Below are positions 55,449 to 64,000 of a DNA stretch of 64,000 bases, in pieces. Origin of the DNA: Siphonodentalium dalli (taxonomy: Eukaryota > Mollusca > Scaphopoda > Gadilida > Siphonodentaliidae). The stretch lies in assembly GCA_032622095.1 (NCBI GenBank), contig CP136067.1, forward strand, positions 55,655,899 to 55,719,898, in the 5' to 3' direction. Position 1 is the stretch's first letter. Each line of letters opens with the position of its first letter. A program made the translations under genes and the position numbers. The notes under the pieces were generated by a model. It made no database searches. It had not been told where the DNA came from and saw nothing but the letters and a program-made list of their open reading frames with translations.

Positions 55449-56245
55449 CAGTACACAATCGATTTCATCATATCACCAGGTGCGGGTAAGTGATGTGAAG
55501 GTGGTTGGGATAGGGGTGGAGGGGAGGGGGACGTAGGTCTGTGACAAACATTGAGTGGAAAATCTCTTGTCAAACAAAAGATTTTTACCACGATAGAACC
55601 CAGTGAGATATTATTATTGAAAAGATAATCGATTATACATGTATTTATTGGGGATGACATAATTCAAGTTCACATATGGTAGGATATACAACATAAGAGT
55701 GTCATAACTGATGCTAGTTCCAGTTGACAGAATCAGACATTTCTTCGGCTGAATAGGCACTGTCCAGTAGGTAGGAATATTCATCTGTTACTCAAAATAC
55801 AGTAAGATGTATGTGTGTCTGAATCTTTACGCAAATAATTCGGTTAAGCCGTCTTAAGCTGAGATTATTTAGTTGCAGACATTTAATAGTCGCCCGAGAT
55901 TTGGGTAAGATGTATGCCTGTCTGAACCTTTAAGCAAATAATTTGGTTAAGCCGTCTTAAGCTGAGATTATTTAGTTGCTGCAATAGTCGGCCGATATTA
56001 CAATGCAACTTCACACGATGACTTGTTAGTCAACAATATACACACATGACGCTCTGGCGACCTGCTCTATGAATTGGTTAAGATTATTTGCAGACACACA
56101 ATAGTCGGCCTAGATATCAAAGTTCACCAATATGACGCTCAAATATGACGCCCATATCGAAAATATACTTACGCCCATTTTTATCAACGATTCTCAAATA
56201 CATAGTACTTTAGTACTAACAGTCAACAAGTGGCATGTACTACTA
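55449..56245 (-). repeat. Right terminal inverted repeat
   Basis: This is the inverse of 50821-51654, ending GGCATGTACTACTA before TTAA. It lacks the 37-base segment present in the left copy. One GGCCGACTATT site has mutated to GGGCGACTATT (near 55888). Confidence 0.9.
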
Positions 56246-56249
56246 TTAA

Positions 56250-56310
56250 CTATCATTTTTTGGTAGCTCGCCTTTGGACAGATTCTATTGCTCGCGAATG
56301 TTTATATATA
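56250..56310 (-). pseudogene. LINE RT middle piece, right of the TTAA element
   Basis: The minus strand reads RAIESVQRRATKK, the standard RT thumb motif. This is the piece that belongs between 58966-59990 and 50526-50816. It shows that both neighbouring insertions landed in one LINE. Confidence 0.7.
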
Positions 56311-58965
56311 TGTACTAGCAGGGTTACCCGGCGTTGCCCAGGTTAATGTATGCTGTGGATATTTGTTGGGAATAGAGAATGCTCTTGCTTAAAGTGTTAT
56401 ACGTTTTCTCATAAATTGTATATTCAAATAGCATCACAAAATATGGTTATTACAGTCATGGAATATAAGAAGTGGCTCACCTTGTCAATTGTCATTGTGT
56501 TTATCGCGATTAATACGTTCCACCAATAATGAAGTATTTATTTATTTACAACTGCGTATACATTAGACGTTATAATATGATACATGAACATCATAAATAC
56601 ATTAGTTCGATAAAAGATGATAATTTGGTTTTACATATTGAGATGTAAAAGCCTCGAGGACACCAGGCTATCATATCTCCATGAAGATACAGATGTTTCA
56701 ATGAAATTTCCAGGTGCTATATATTGACTAAATATTCTTAGTTTAAACGAAATGTTGCTGCGCACATAAATCAGCTACATGTGCCAGGCAGAGAGCGAGA
56801 TTTTGAGTTGTTTATGTCAGTCGATGAGTCTGTTCTAAAACCCTTGCCATATGTCAGTATTGGTAGGATCCTGAAAAGTCTTGTGTTACTAACTGCATAT
56901 TCTTGTATATCAGAAGAAACTATATTTGACTGCATGAACACTGTTACCACTATTTTTGAACAGTCCTCCATATCTCTTGACAAATTGTAACTTTTTGTGG
57001 AAACTGTATTGAATGGAACAGACTCAATTTTGTTATTATATATATGCAATTCTCTGACGGTTCGAGGTCTCTCAGTTTGGACGAATATATGTATCTCTTC
57101 AATAGAATGATAAATATACGTTTAATGCTTCTAGTTATCTCTTTTTGCTAGCTCATTGTGTGAATGCCTTGATTGCCATTCCCATATAAATATGACTGTT
57201 AAGAAGATATAATTGTTCAAGTGACTTATGTGGGTCACCATATGTCGGGATTGTGAAATGTGAACGCCCAACTACTTAAAATGATATGGAGATGGCTTGG
57301 TGACTGTATATAACTTATATGTGGATATCGGCGAATAGCAATCTTATCAATGATAGTGCATATCCGATCGCCATCCGTGACGCAAACGACACCAAATGTG
57401 ATTTAACGCCATATTGCGAAAGTGATTATGTATTCGTTTGGTGGAAATCTGCGACAAAACTATTGCACCATATTTTTAAAATTTCCCCTCCCACCAACAG
57501 CGTCATTTTAGAAAATTTTAACCCGCACCATTATCTTCCTTGTAAAAAGTTACCCCTCTTAGAACGCCTTGGTGCCATCTCGATTGTACCGCGTGAAGTT
57601 ATATATAGAACGCACACAGACAGACAAAAAGACAGACAGACAGCACGATTTCATTTCTTGTATCATTTGAGAAGAACGTGTCTGAATTTGATGGTAATTG
57701 GTACTAAAAATATTTTGTATCGGTTTTGGTGACACTCCCGTCCCTATTTCGGACTCAAGCTACACACACTAAGACTCATTAGCGATTAGAGATGCATATA
57801 TATGAAATTGGTGAAAATTGGCGAGTATACAAATTCGTATCAAATTTAAGGTCCCCATATCTCTCACCCATAGGGCACCAATTTGGTGTATCTAAATCAC
57901 ACGATAAGATTCCTCGTATCACGGAGAAGAATATGTATCAATCTGGTGGAAATCGGCACTAAACATATAAATATAATTTGTTGTGTCCCTCTCATCTCTA
58001 TATACCACTGACTCGAATGGCCCAACTTGTGACATCCTTAAACCACACGATTACACTCCTGATATCATGGAGATGATTGTTTATAAGTTTAGTGATAATC
58101 GGCAACTAAACAATTTTTTTTATCAAATTTGGTGCCAATCCATCCCCTCTCCATCTCTCACCCAAACAGCACCACTATGGCGTCTTTAAATCACGATTAG
58201 ATTCATCGTATCATGGATAAGAACGTGTATCAATTTGGTGGAAATTGGCGCTAAAAATATTTTGCATCAATTTTGGTGCCCCTGTCCCTTTCAATGCAAC
58301 CCTGACTCGAATGAGGCCACATTTTGTATAAGTGTGATGGCAATCGGCGACTTATTATCAAATTTAGTGCCCCCTCCCAATATCTCATCCAAAAACAACA
58401 ATTTGGCGTTGTTAAATCGCACAATTAGATTCATTGTATCATCAAGAAGAATATATATCAATTTGGTGGAAATCGGCGCTAAAATTAGTTTTATCAATTT
58501 TGGTGCCCTCTCCCCTTCCGTTCATCCCTGACTGAAATGACGCAACTTTTGACATATTTAAACCACACCGTTGGATTCTTCATATCATGGGGAAGATTAT
58601 ATGTAAGTTTCGTGGCAATCGGCGACAGAAGAAACAAATCTGCCCACCCCCTTCCGGGCACCCCTGACGCGAACGGCGCGACTTTTGCCATATTTAAACC
58701 ACGCCATTAGATTCCTCATATTATGGGAATGATTATATATAAGTTTGGTGGCAATCGGCGACAAATTTTTTTTCTGCCCCCTCCCCCTTTTCTGCCCCTG
58801 ACAACAACGGCGTCACTTTAGAAAATTCTAACCCCGACCATTATCTTTCTTGTACAAAGCTACCCCTAGTAGACCCCTTTGGCATCATCTAGAAGGTCCC
58901 CTGTGAATTTCTATAGAAAACAGACAGACAGACAGACATTCGCAAATATAGATATAGATACTGCT
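56311..58965 (+). repeat. ACTAGC-headed element with ~10 degenerate tandem units
   Basis: It opens ACTAGCAGGGTTACCCGGCG and closes with a (CAGA)n tract and ATATAGATATAGATAC. Between about 57430 and 58900, roughly ten units of 110-150 bp each carry GGTGG(A/C)AATCGGCG(A/C) and a pyrimidine-rich GTGCCCC/CTGCCCCCTCCCC stretch. ORFs within (for example 57319-57732 and 58235-58531) come from the repeat. It splits the minus-strand LINE. Confidence 0.75.
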
Positions 58966-59990
58966 AATGACGTTTCCGTATTCAATTTTTATCAGCATTG
59001 TAATTATGTCTTTCTCTTGTAATCGAAAGTTCGCTTGATTATGTATAAAATGCTGTTGGTTTTCTTAACTGACTCGTTTATTTGTTGATCGAAATTGAGG
59101 TTTTCGACTATATATATCCCGAGGTCTTTCTCAGATGTTGATCTCAAAATCGCAGAGCTCGCGTCAGTATCAGTCATGTAGTACGCGTTTATCGCATTGT
59201 TATGCCGGAAGTTAATAATATGAATCTTTTCAGAATTAAACCTCACTTTCCAATCGTTCGACCATTTACAAACATTGTCGACGGATGCTTGAAAATCAAT
59301 TTTATCGGGCGAACCATATATTTTCGTGTCGTCGGCAAAAATATTAGTCATATTCAAGGTTGTCAGGTAGATCATTGATGTATAGGAGAAAAAGTATTGG
59401 TCCGAGCACGCACCCTTCAGGAACAGCACTTTTAACCTCCAATAATGACGAAACTTCACCCTGAACGATCACCCGTTGATAACGCTCTACTAAGAAGTTG
59501 TGGATACATTTTAGAAATCCACCAGAAATTCCATAGCATCGAAGTTTATGTTCCAACCGAATGCTTTACGAAAGTCTAAATAAATTGAATCAACGGGTTC
59601 GTTAGAGTCCCGATTTCGAGTGACTTCTTCAAGATATTCTAACTATGTGTATGACAGTTCCTTTTGGATCGGAAACCGTGCTGTTGCTCGCTGAAAAGAT
59701 TGTAGTCATCCATGTATTTTACTATTTCGTCTCTAATAAAAGACTCGAGAATTTTACACAGAACCGAAGTTAAACTGACAGGTCTGTTATTTCCAGGGTT
59801 TGTGTTATTGCCTTTCTTGAATAACGATGTTTATATTTGCGGTTTTCCAAATTTTAGGGAGTGATCCTTCAGATATAGTCAATGGCAGAGAGGGGTGGCA
59901 AGTTCGTGGGGACATTCTTTCAATATTTTATTGTGGATTCCATTTGGACCTGGGCTTTTATTTGGATTTAGTCGCGCGAGTTTTTGTTCT
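58966..59990 (-). pseudogene. LINE reverse transcriptase, N-terminal and palm region, decayed
   Basis: The minus strand, in shifting frames, reads NPNKSPGPNGIHNKILKE, then PVSLTSVLCKILESFI, SEQQHGFR, VLGPILFLLYINDLPDN, FADDTKIYG (catalytic DD), SEKDLGIYI and finally EYGNVI, where the ACTAGC element interrupts. The FADDT triad and this block order mark a CR1/Jockey-group LINE. At least four frameshifts or stops are present. Confidence 0.85.
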
Positions 59991-59995
59991 ACTGC

Positions 59996-60480
59996 AGTTT
60001 TATTAAGAATACAAAATCTCCTGGTAAAGACGGGATCCGTAATGAATTACTCAAAACGATTATTCCAATCTTAATTGATGTTACACGACTCTTCAATGCT
60101 GTGTACCAATCATCCCATTATCCCGTCTCTTGGAGCGAATCTGTTCTCAACCCGATCCACAAGAAAGGGGACCGTACCGACCCCAATAACTATAGAGCTA
60201 TTGCTCTTAGTAGCTCGCTTGGGAAATTGTTCAATAAAATAGTTACAAAAGGATTACGGCATTCTTAGAAGAAAACAATTTGATCAGTGAAAACCAATTT
60301 GGCTTCCGTAAAAACAAAAGTACTATATACCGATAGCGCGTTCATTTTGAAAACAATGATAACCAGATACCGAAAGCAATCAAAACAACTTTATGCATTT
60401 ATAGACTTCCGAAAAGCGTTTGATTCCGTGGACAAGGAGATTTTATTTCAATGTAGGAATAACTGACAAAACACTCTATA
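59996..60480 (+). pseudogene. LINE reverse transcriptase fragment of another family
   Basis: The frame 59984-60268 reads KSPGKDGIRNELLK and HKKGDRTDPNNYRAIALSSS. Then, after shifts, come NQFGFRKNKS and YAFIDFRKAFDSVDKE, which are RT blocks 0-3. The catalytic DD region is missing. It lies head to head with the minus-strand LINE: both begin at the KSPG motif within about 50 bases of each other. Confidence 0.82.
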
Positions 60481-60574
60481 TACTAAAGCCAATGTACAAT
60501 TCTAGCTATTATATGACACATACTCGAGATGGTGTTGGGCCAAAAATGCGTGCGGATACATACATAACTAGTAT

Positions 60575-60856
60575 TTGGACTACTATACTTATGATAATTC
60601 CCGAAACAGTAATCATGCCTTATTTATGAAAATGGACAAGTTATATACCACCATTCCGATTACACGTGACAAAAGTAGATGTTTGTTTACATTTGTGGTG
60701 AAACGTGCTGTGGAATTTAAGTTCGATCCAGGCTTCATCACATATGTGTCGCCCAGGCTCGCTCGCCATTTAAACTTCCATGAGAAACGCTATTATACGA
60801 CTTTTTTGAAACTATCATATACCTTGCATGGTATTGATGTGAGTACTTATGAGTAA
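60575..60856 (+). CDS. Coding-like fragment, possible virus-like structural protein piece
   Basis: The frame has 93 codons, with a likely core from the second Met (60629). It reads CLFTFVVKRAVEFKFD, PGFITYVSPRLARHLNF and KLSYTLHGIDVSTYE. The pattern of beta strands followed by SPRLA..L(G/N)F resembles, from memory, uncharacterised proteins of invertebrate virus-like elements, but the match is too short to be sure. It is isolated, without a promoter, and sits 4 kb from the long-TIR element. It could equally be a fossil exon. Confidence 0.2.
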   Translation: MDYYTYDNSRNSNHALFMKMDKLYTTIPITRDKSRCLFTFVVKRAVEFKFDPGFITYVSPRLARHLNFHEKRYYTTFLKLSYTLHGIDVSTYE

Positions 60857-61802
60857 TAATCTAATTTTGATAACTAAATCGGGTTTTGTAGTTGTAACTG
60901 TATGATACGGGTGCTCTCAAATCGGAGAGTGGTTCTATAAAATTATAACAATATATTTCTGAACGAATACGTCCATAATGCCTGTTTGATTATTATTATT
61001 ATTCCAAGATAATATATAGCACAACATGCTTTTCTTGGGTAGTTTTCAGCAAATACACAACGTGACATGAAATGCACGTGCTAGGACATTTAAAAGCTCC
61101 GCGTGGACTTTTGACACTGTTACCAAAACCATCAAGTGTCCGAATAATAATGGTAGCACCATATTCCAATATTCGCGGAGTAATTGAAAAAAAGATTTGG
61201 ATAACAATTATTATCTGTTAGCGATTTCTTCTATATTCTATTGTTGGGCGTATAATAAAAAAGCTTACCTATGCCATTTATACTGCAGCATGCATATTTT
61301 TCGAATATATAGCAGCCTCCCAACTTTCCAATTTGTTACGGTAAGAATTTTATTTTATTAATTTGAAGTAATTATCGTGCCGTATTTATGGAAGCTGCCA
61401 TTTGTTTTCAAGAATTGTCGGTGACATGGAATTCTTGGAGAAAAACGCGAGTGAAGACAGTATTAGGCAACACCACAAGCTGTGCCTTAATTGACAACTG
61501 GGAGCGCCTAAACAGGTGTTGCCTTAAAGACGAGATAAGGGATACACAGACAAGGGCTGGTACCGCCAATCCACAGTTTGTGTAAATGTGTTTCTTGATT
61601 CTCTGCATGGTTCCACTGATTCCAAAAATACTCTCAAACAGTTTTACCTGAAGACAAATCGTGAAATCCGATATCAGCTCTCAGACTATTTGCTTTTGGT
61701 AGCTTTGCTCTGAAAAGCTTGTCCCGCCCGTTCAAGATTAGTTCAGCAGACAAGTCGTCGTTATTGTGACAAACATACAATCCTGTTAGGGACTGGACTT
61801 AC
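60857..61802. other. Intronic, no gene seen
   Basis: Short frames only (for example 61388-61585), with no recognised motif or repeat ends. Confidence 0.45.
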
Positions 61803-62009
61803 CCATAATTGCGTAGTATATGGCCACGAGATAGAACTTGTTCCTGTAGAAGGCAACCATTTGCGTTGTGCTCCACAATAAGACAAGTGATCCAACTGTC
61901 ACTATCAGCCCAACGAGACAACTCCATCGTGGTCCAAATCGGTCGAAGAACAGACCCGGGAATACAGCGAAGCCCTCTCCGATATTAGACATTGATATAA
62001 TTATTTCAA
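61803..62009 (-). CDS. Nodulin-like MFS transporter, internal exon
   Basis: The exon encodes SNIGEGFAVFPGLFFDRFGP, then RWSCLVGLIVTVGSLVLLW and the start of the next segment, ending AIMG in phase 1 at a GTAAGT donor. GLFFDRFGPRW is the characteristic loop after the second membrane segment of nodulin-like transporters. The ATG at 61992 is probably not the true start. A 3' splice site (ATTCCAG at about 62010) lies upstream in frame, and the family's first membrane segment is missing, so at least one earlier exon should exist, probably beyond the window. Confidence 0.82.
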
Positions 62010-62206
62010 CTGGAATAGATATTTATTTTTTCAAATTTAATTCAGCTTATCAACTATATAACCAACATCACTGCTTAAACTTCAAACGGTGTACAATGCT
62101 GTTATTTGAATGTTCTATTCTCTATTTATCATTTTTAATTTAGTTTGACAGTCAAGTTTGAGCTATTGCCATGGATTGGCATCCGCCTTCGAGCCGTGCA
62201 TGCATC
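62010..62206. other. Intronic, no feature seen
   Basis: AT-rich sequence between the exon and the palindrome. Confidence 0.4.
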
Positions 62207-62627
62207 TATGGAATACTATTAGGGCGACTTCCTAATGGCGCTTTCGGCGCGCACCGAAAGCGACAAAAGGTGCGCCATTAGTAACGCGCCGAAAGCGAAA
62301 AATGTGCGATATTAGCGCATGTTTCGGCGCGACAAAATATGCGCCGTAATGGCGCATTTTTTGTCGCTTTCGGTGCTTTCGGCGCGCGCCGAAACATTCG
62401 CTAATGGCGCCCCGAAAGCGACAAAAAGTGCGCCATTAGCGTATGATTCGGCGCGCGCCGAAAGTGACAAAAAGTGCTCCGTTACGGCGCACATTTTGTC
62501 GCTTTCGGCGCGCCGAAACATGCGCTAATATCGCACATTTTGGCGCTTTCGGCGCGTTACTAATGGCGCACTTTTTATCGCTTTCGCCGAAAGCGCCATT
62601 AGGAAGTGGCCCTAATAGTATTCCATA
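62207..62627. repeat. 421-bp palindromic foldback made of GCGCCATTA/CTTTCGGCGCG units
   Basis: The ends TATGGAATACTATTAGGGC and their inverse are nearly exact, and symmetry runs inward to about 62417. Arms are composed of alternating TAATGGCGC, GCTTTCGGCGCG and GACAAAAAGTGCGCC units, so it is both a palindrome and an internal tandem array. It is strikingly GC-rich for this window. No coding function was found; the ORFs on both strands mirror each other. Confidence 0.92.
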
Positions 62628-62689
62628 TGTGTCCGTGCGTGCGTCGACAATCTCCTTCAGCGCACCATACAGATGACATCTCTAATCAA

Positions 62690-63950
62690 ACTTATTATGG
62701 ATCTCCGGGGTGATCTCTATAGATGGAGCCATTGATATTTTTCCAAAATTAATTTGCAAAACATGGTGGCCAGAAGCCATCTTGGATTTCAAATTTTAAT
62801 TAATCAGCACATCCTGCAGTGCATTTATTGGATAATTGTTTTTGAAAATGAACAGGAATGTTTAGGATCACCTCTAGATGTGAGCTATCAAATTTGAACG
62901 ATTTTCGATGTGAAACTTGACCGCCGGCAGTCATCTTGGAATATACCCATTGCATGACCAAATCCATGACTAAATCCATGACTTAATCCATGACAGACCA
63001 CATCTATCACCCGGTTGTCACCAAACTTCATATGGATCTTATGTGTGGCCACTAGATGGGAGGCATTGATTTTTCCCCGAATTTCGTTGAGAACATTGTA
63101 CTCTTTGCGTGACTAAATTCTTCGGCAACCCCACAGGCCATATCCTGCATTCGAGCATCACCAAACTTCAGACCTTCGGGGTGACCTCTAGATGGAAGCC
63201 ATCAATTTTTTCCAGAAATTCGTTAAAGAGCATGACCGCCATGGATTAAAAATTTGATCCATCAGCACACACTGCAGCCCACATTTATTGGATAATTATT
63301 TTTGAAAATTAATAGGCATGTTTAAGATAAACTCTAGATGGGAGCTATCAAATTTAAACGATTTTCGATTAACAATATGGCCGCCTGCAGCCATCTTCGA
63401 TTTTACTCTTCGCATGATAGACTGAATCATTTTGGCACACCCTGCAGATCACATCCCTTATACAATCGTCATAAAACTTCATATGGATCTTTTGGTGATC
63501 ACTAGATGGGATCCTTCAATTCTTTTTCCGAATCTCGTTGAAAAACGTGGCCGCATGTGGCCATCTTATATCATACTCTCTGCATGACTAAATCCCTTGG
63601 CATACTCTACAGGCCACATCCCTCATCCGATTGTCAACAAACTCCACACAGATCTTAGGATTTATCACTAGATGGGAGCCATCAATTTTGTCTAGCTGCC
63701 ATCTTGGATTTCACATTTGATTGCATCGGAACACTCTATGGTTTGAAAAATTACAGACATGTTGAGGATAACTTCTAGATGGGAGCTATCGAATATGAAC
63801 GATATTCGATCAAAGACATGGCAACAGGCAGCCATCTTGGATTTTACTCTTTGCATCACTAAATATTTAAGAACGCTCTACAGCCGAAATTTGTCATCCA
63901 ATTGATCGTAAACTTCATATGTCTCTTCGGGTTGAGCTCTGGTACATTGC
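62690..63950. repeat. Degenerate tandem array, CTAGATGGGAGCCATCAA units
   Basis: Eight or more units of about 150-180 bases, each with CT(C)TAGATGGGAGC(C/T)ATCAA, a GGCCGCC-GCAGCCATCTTGGATT segment and often CACATCCCTCATCC or ACTTCATATGGATCTT. The array continues to the right edge. No gene was found. Confidence 0.75.
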
Positions 63951-64000
63951 GAATTCCTTATTGTTCCAATTACTGATGTGTGAACTTACTCTCTCTCCAA

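Larger units (their letters stand above)
50821..56245. mobile_element. Long-TIR virus-like element with zinc-finger/ATPase genes, 5.4 kb
   Basis: Inverted repeats of 834 bp (left) and 797 bp (right), about 90% alike, are flanked by TTAA on both sides (50817-50820, 56246-56249). Inside, all on the + strand, lie a TATA box, a zinc-finger/poly-Gln/P-loop protein, its broken continuation, a second zinc-finger protein and an AATAAA. The ATPase resembles the packaging ATPase of Polinton/adintovirus-like elements. There is no DNA polymerase B, integrase, protease or capsid gene, so it is a deleted derivative, a satellite-like form or a distinct lineage. It is inserted in a LINE within the transporter intron. 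Confidence 0.8.
44488..61802 (-). other. Intron of the MFS gene (17.3 kb, GT-AG)
   Basis: The donor GTAAGT (ACTTAC on +, 61797-61802) and acceptor CAG (44488-44490) bracket this interval. It is filled with repeats, MITEs, LINE fragments and the long-TIR element at 50821-56245. No exon conserved with the transporter was seen inside. Confidence 0.8.

Noticed and set aside
57319-58531. 137- and 98-codon plus ORFs
   Set aside because: They lie in the degenerate tandem array and recur with the unit period, without a recognisable domain.
62312-62676. ORFs rich in SARAES/FRRAE on both strands
   Set aside because: They mirror each other because the sequence is a palindrome.

Overview
The window is AT-rich animal genomic DNA (my estimate is below 40% GC), probably from a lophotrochozoan and most likely a mollusc. 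That assignment is inferred. It rests on a local cluster of intronless nicotinic-type Cys-loop receptor genes, an MFS gene with a GT-AG intron of about 17 kb, and dense LINE, hAT, TTAA-MITE and foldback DNA. No bacterial features, rRNA or convincing tRNA genes were seen.

Positions 1-35200 hold three receptor genes on the + strand. Copies A (3335-4543) and B (26580-27788) lie in two near-identical blocks, 1-15712 and 23174-32883. Block A runs off the left edge of the window. It carries at least five insertions that block B lacks, most with clean empty sites in B. The blocks may be a recent tandem duplication or two haplotypes placed end to end by an assembler. A third, diverged paralogue, C (33778-34992), follows block B. 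All three genes share a conserved upstream block with a TATA box and an ATTAAA signal about 100 bases after the stop. In A and B a 1.4-kb repeat-bounded insertion separates that promoter block from the coding region. Between the blocks (15713-23173) lie tandem repeats, foldbacks and a decayed LINE with a coiled-coil ORF1 and an EN-RT ORF2.

Positions 35200-43000 are repeat-rich: palindromes, a 1.2-kb foldback array, a hAT-like MITE and tandem repeats. Positions 43367-62009 hold two exons of one minus-strand gene, a nodulin-like major facilitator transporter. Its upstream exon or exons were not found in the window.

The large intron of that gene carries the most unusual object: a 5.4-kb element (50821-56245) flanked by TTAA, with terminal inverted repeats of about 0.8 kb. 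It encodes a C2H2 zinc-finger/poly-Gln/P-loop ATPase that resembles the packaging ATPases of Polinton- or adintovirus-like elements, and a second zinc-finger protein with an acidic tail. The ATPase frame is broken by stop codons, and no polymerase or integrase is visible. The element lies inside an older minus-strand LINE, which a separate tandem-repeat element also splits.

The right edge (62200-64000) is a 421-bp palindrome followed by degenerate tandem repeats.
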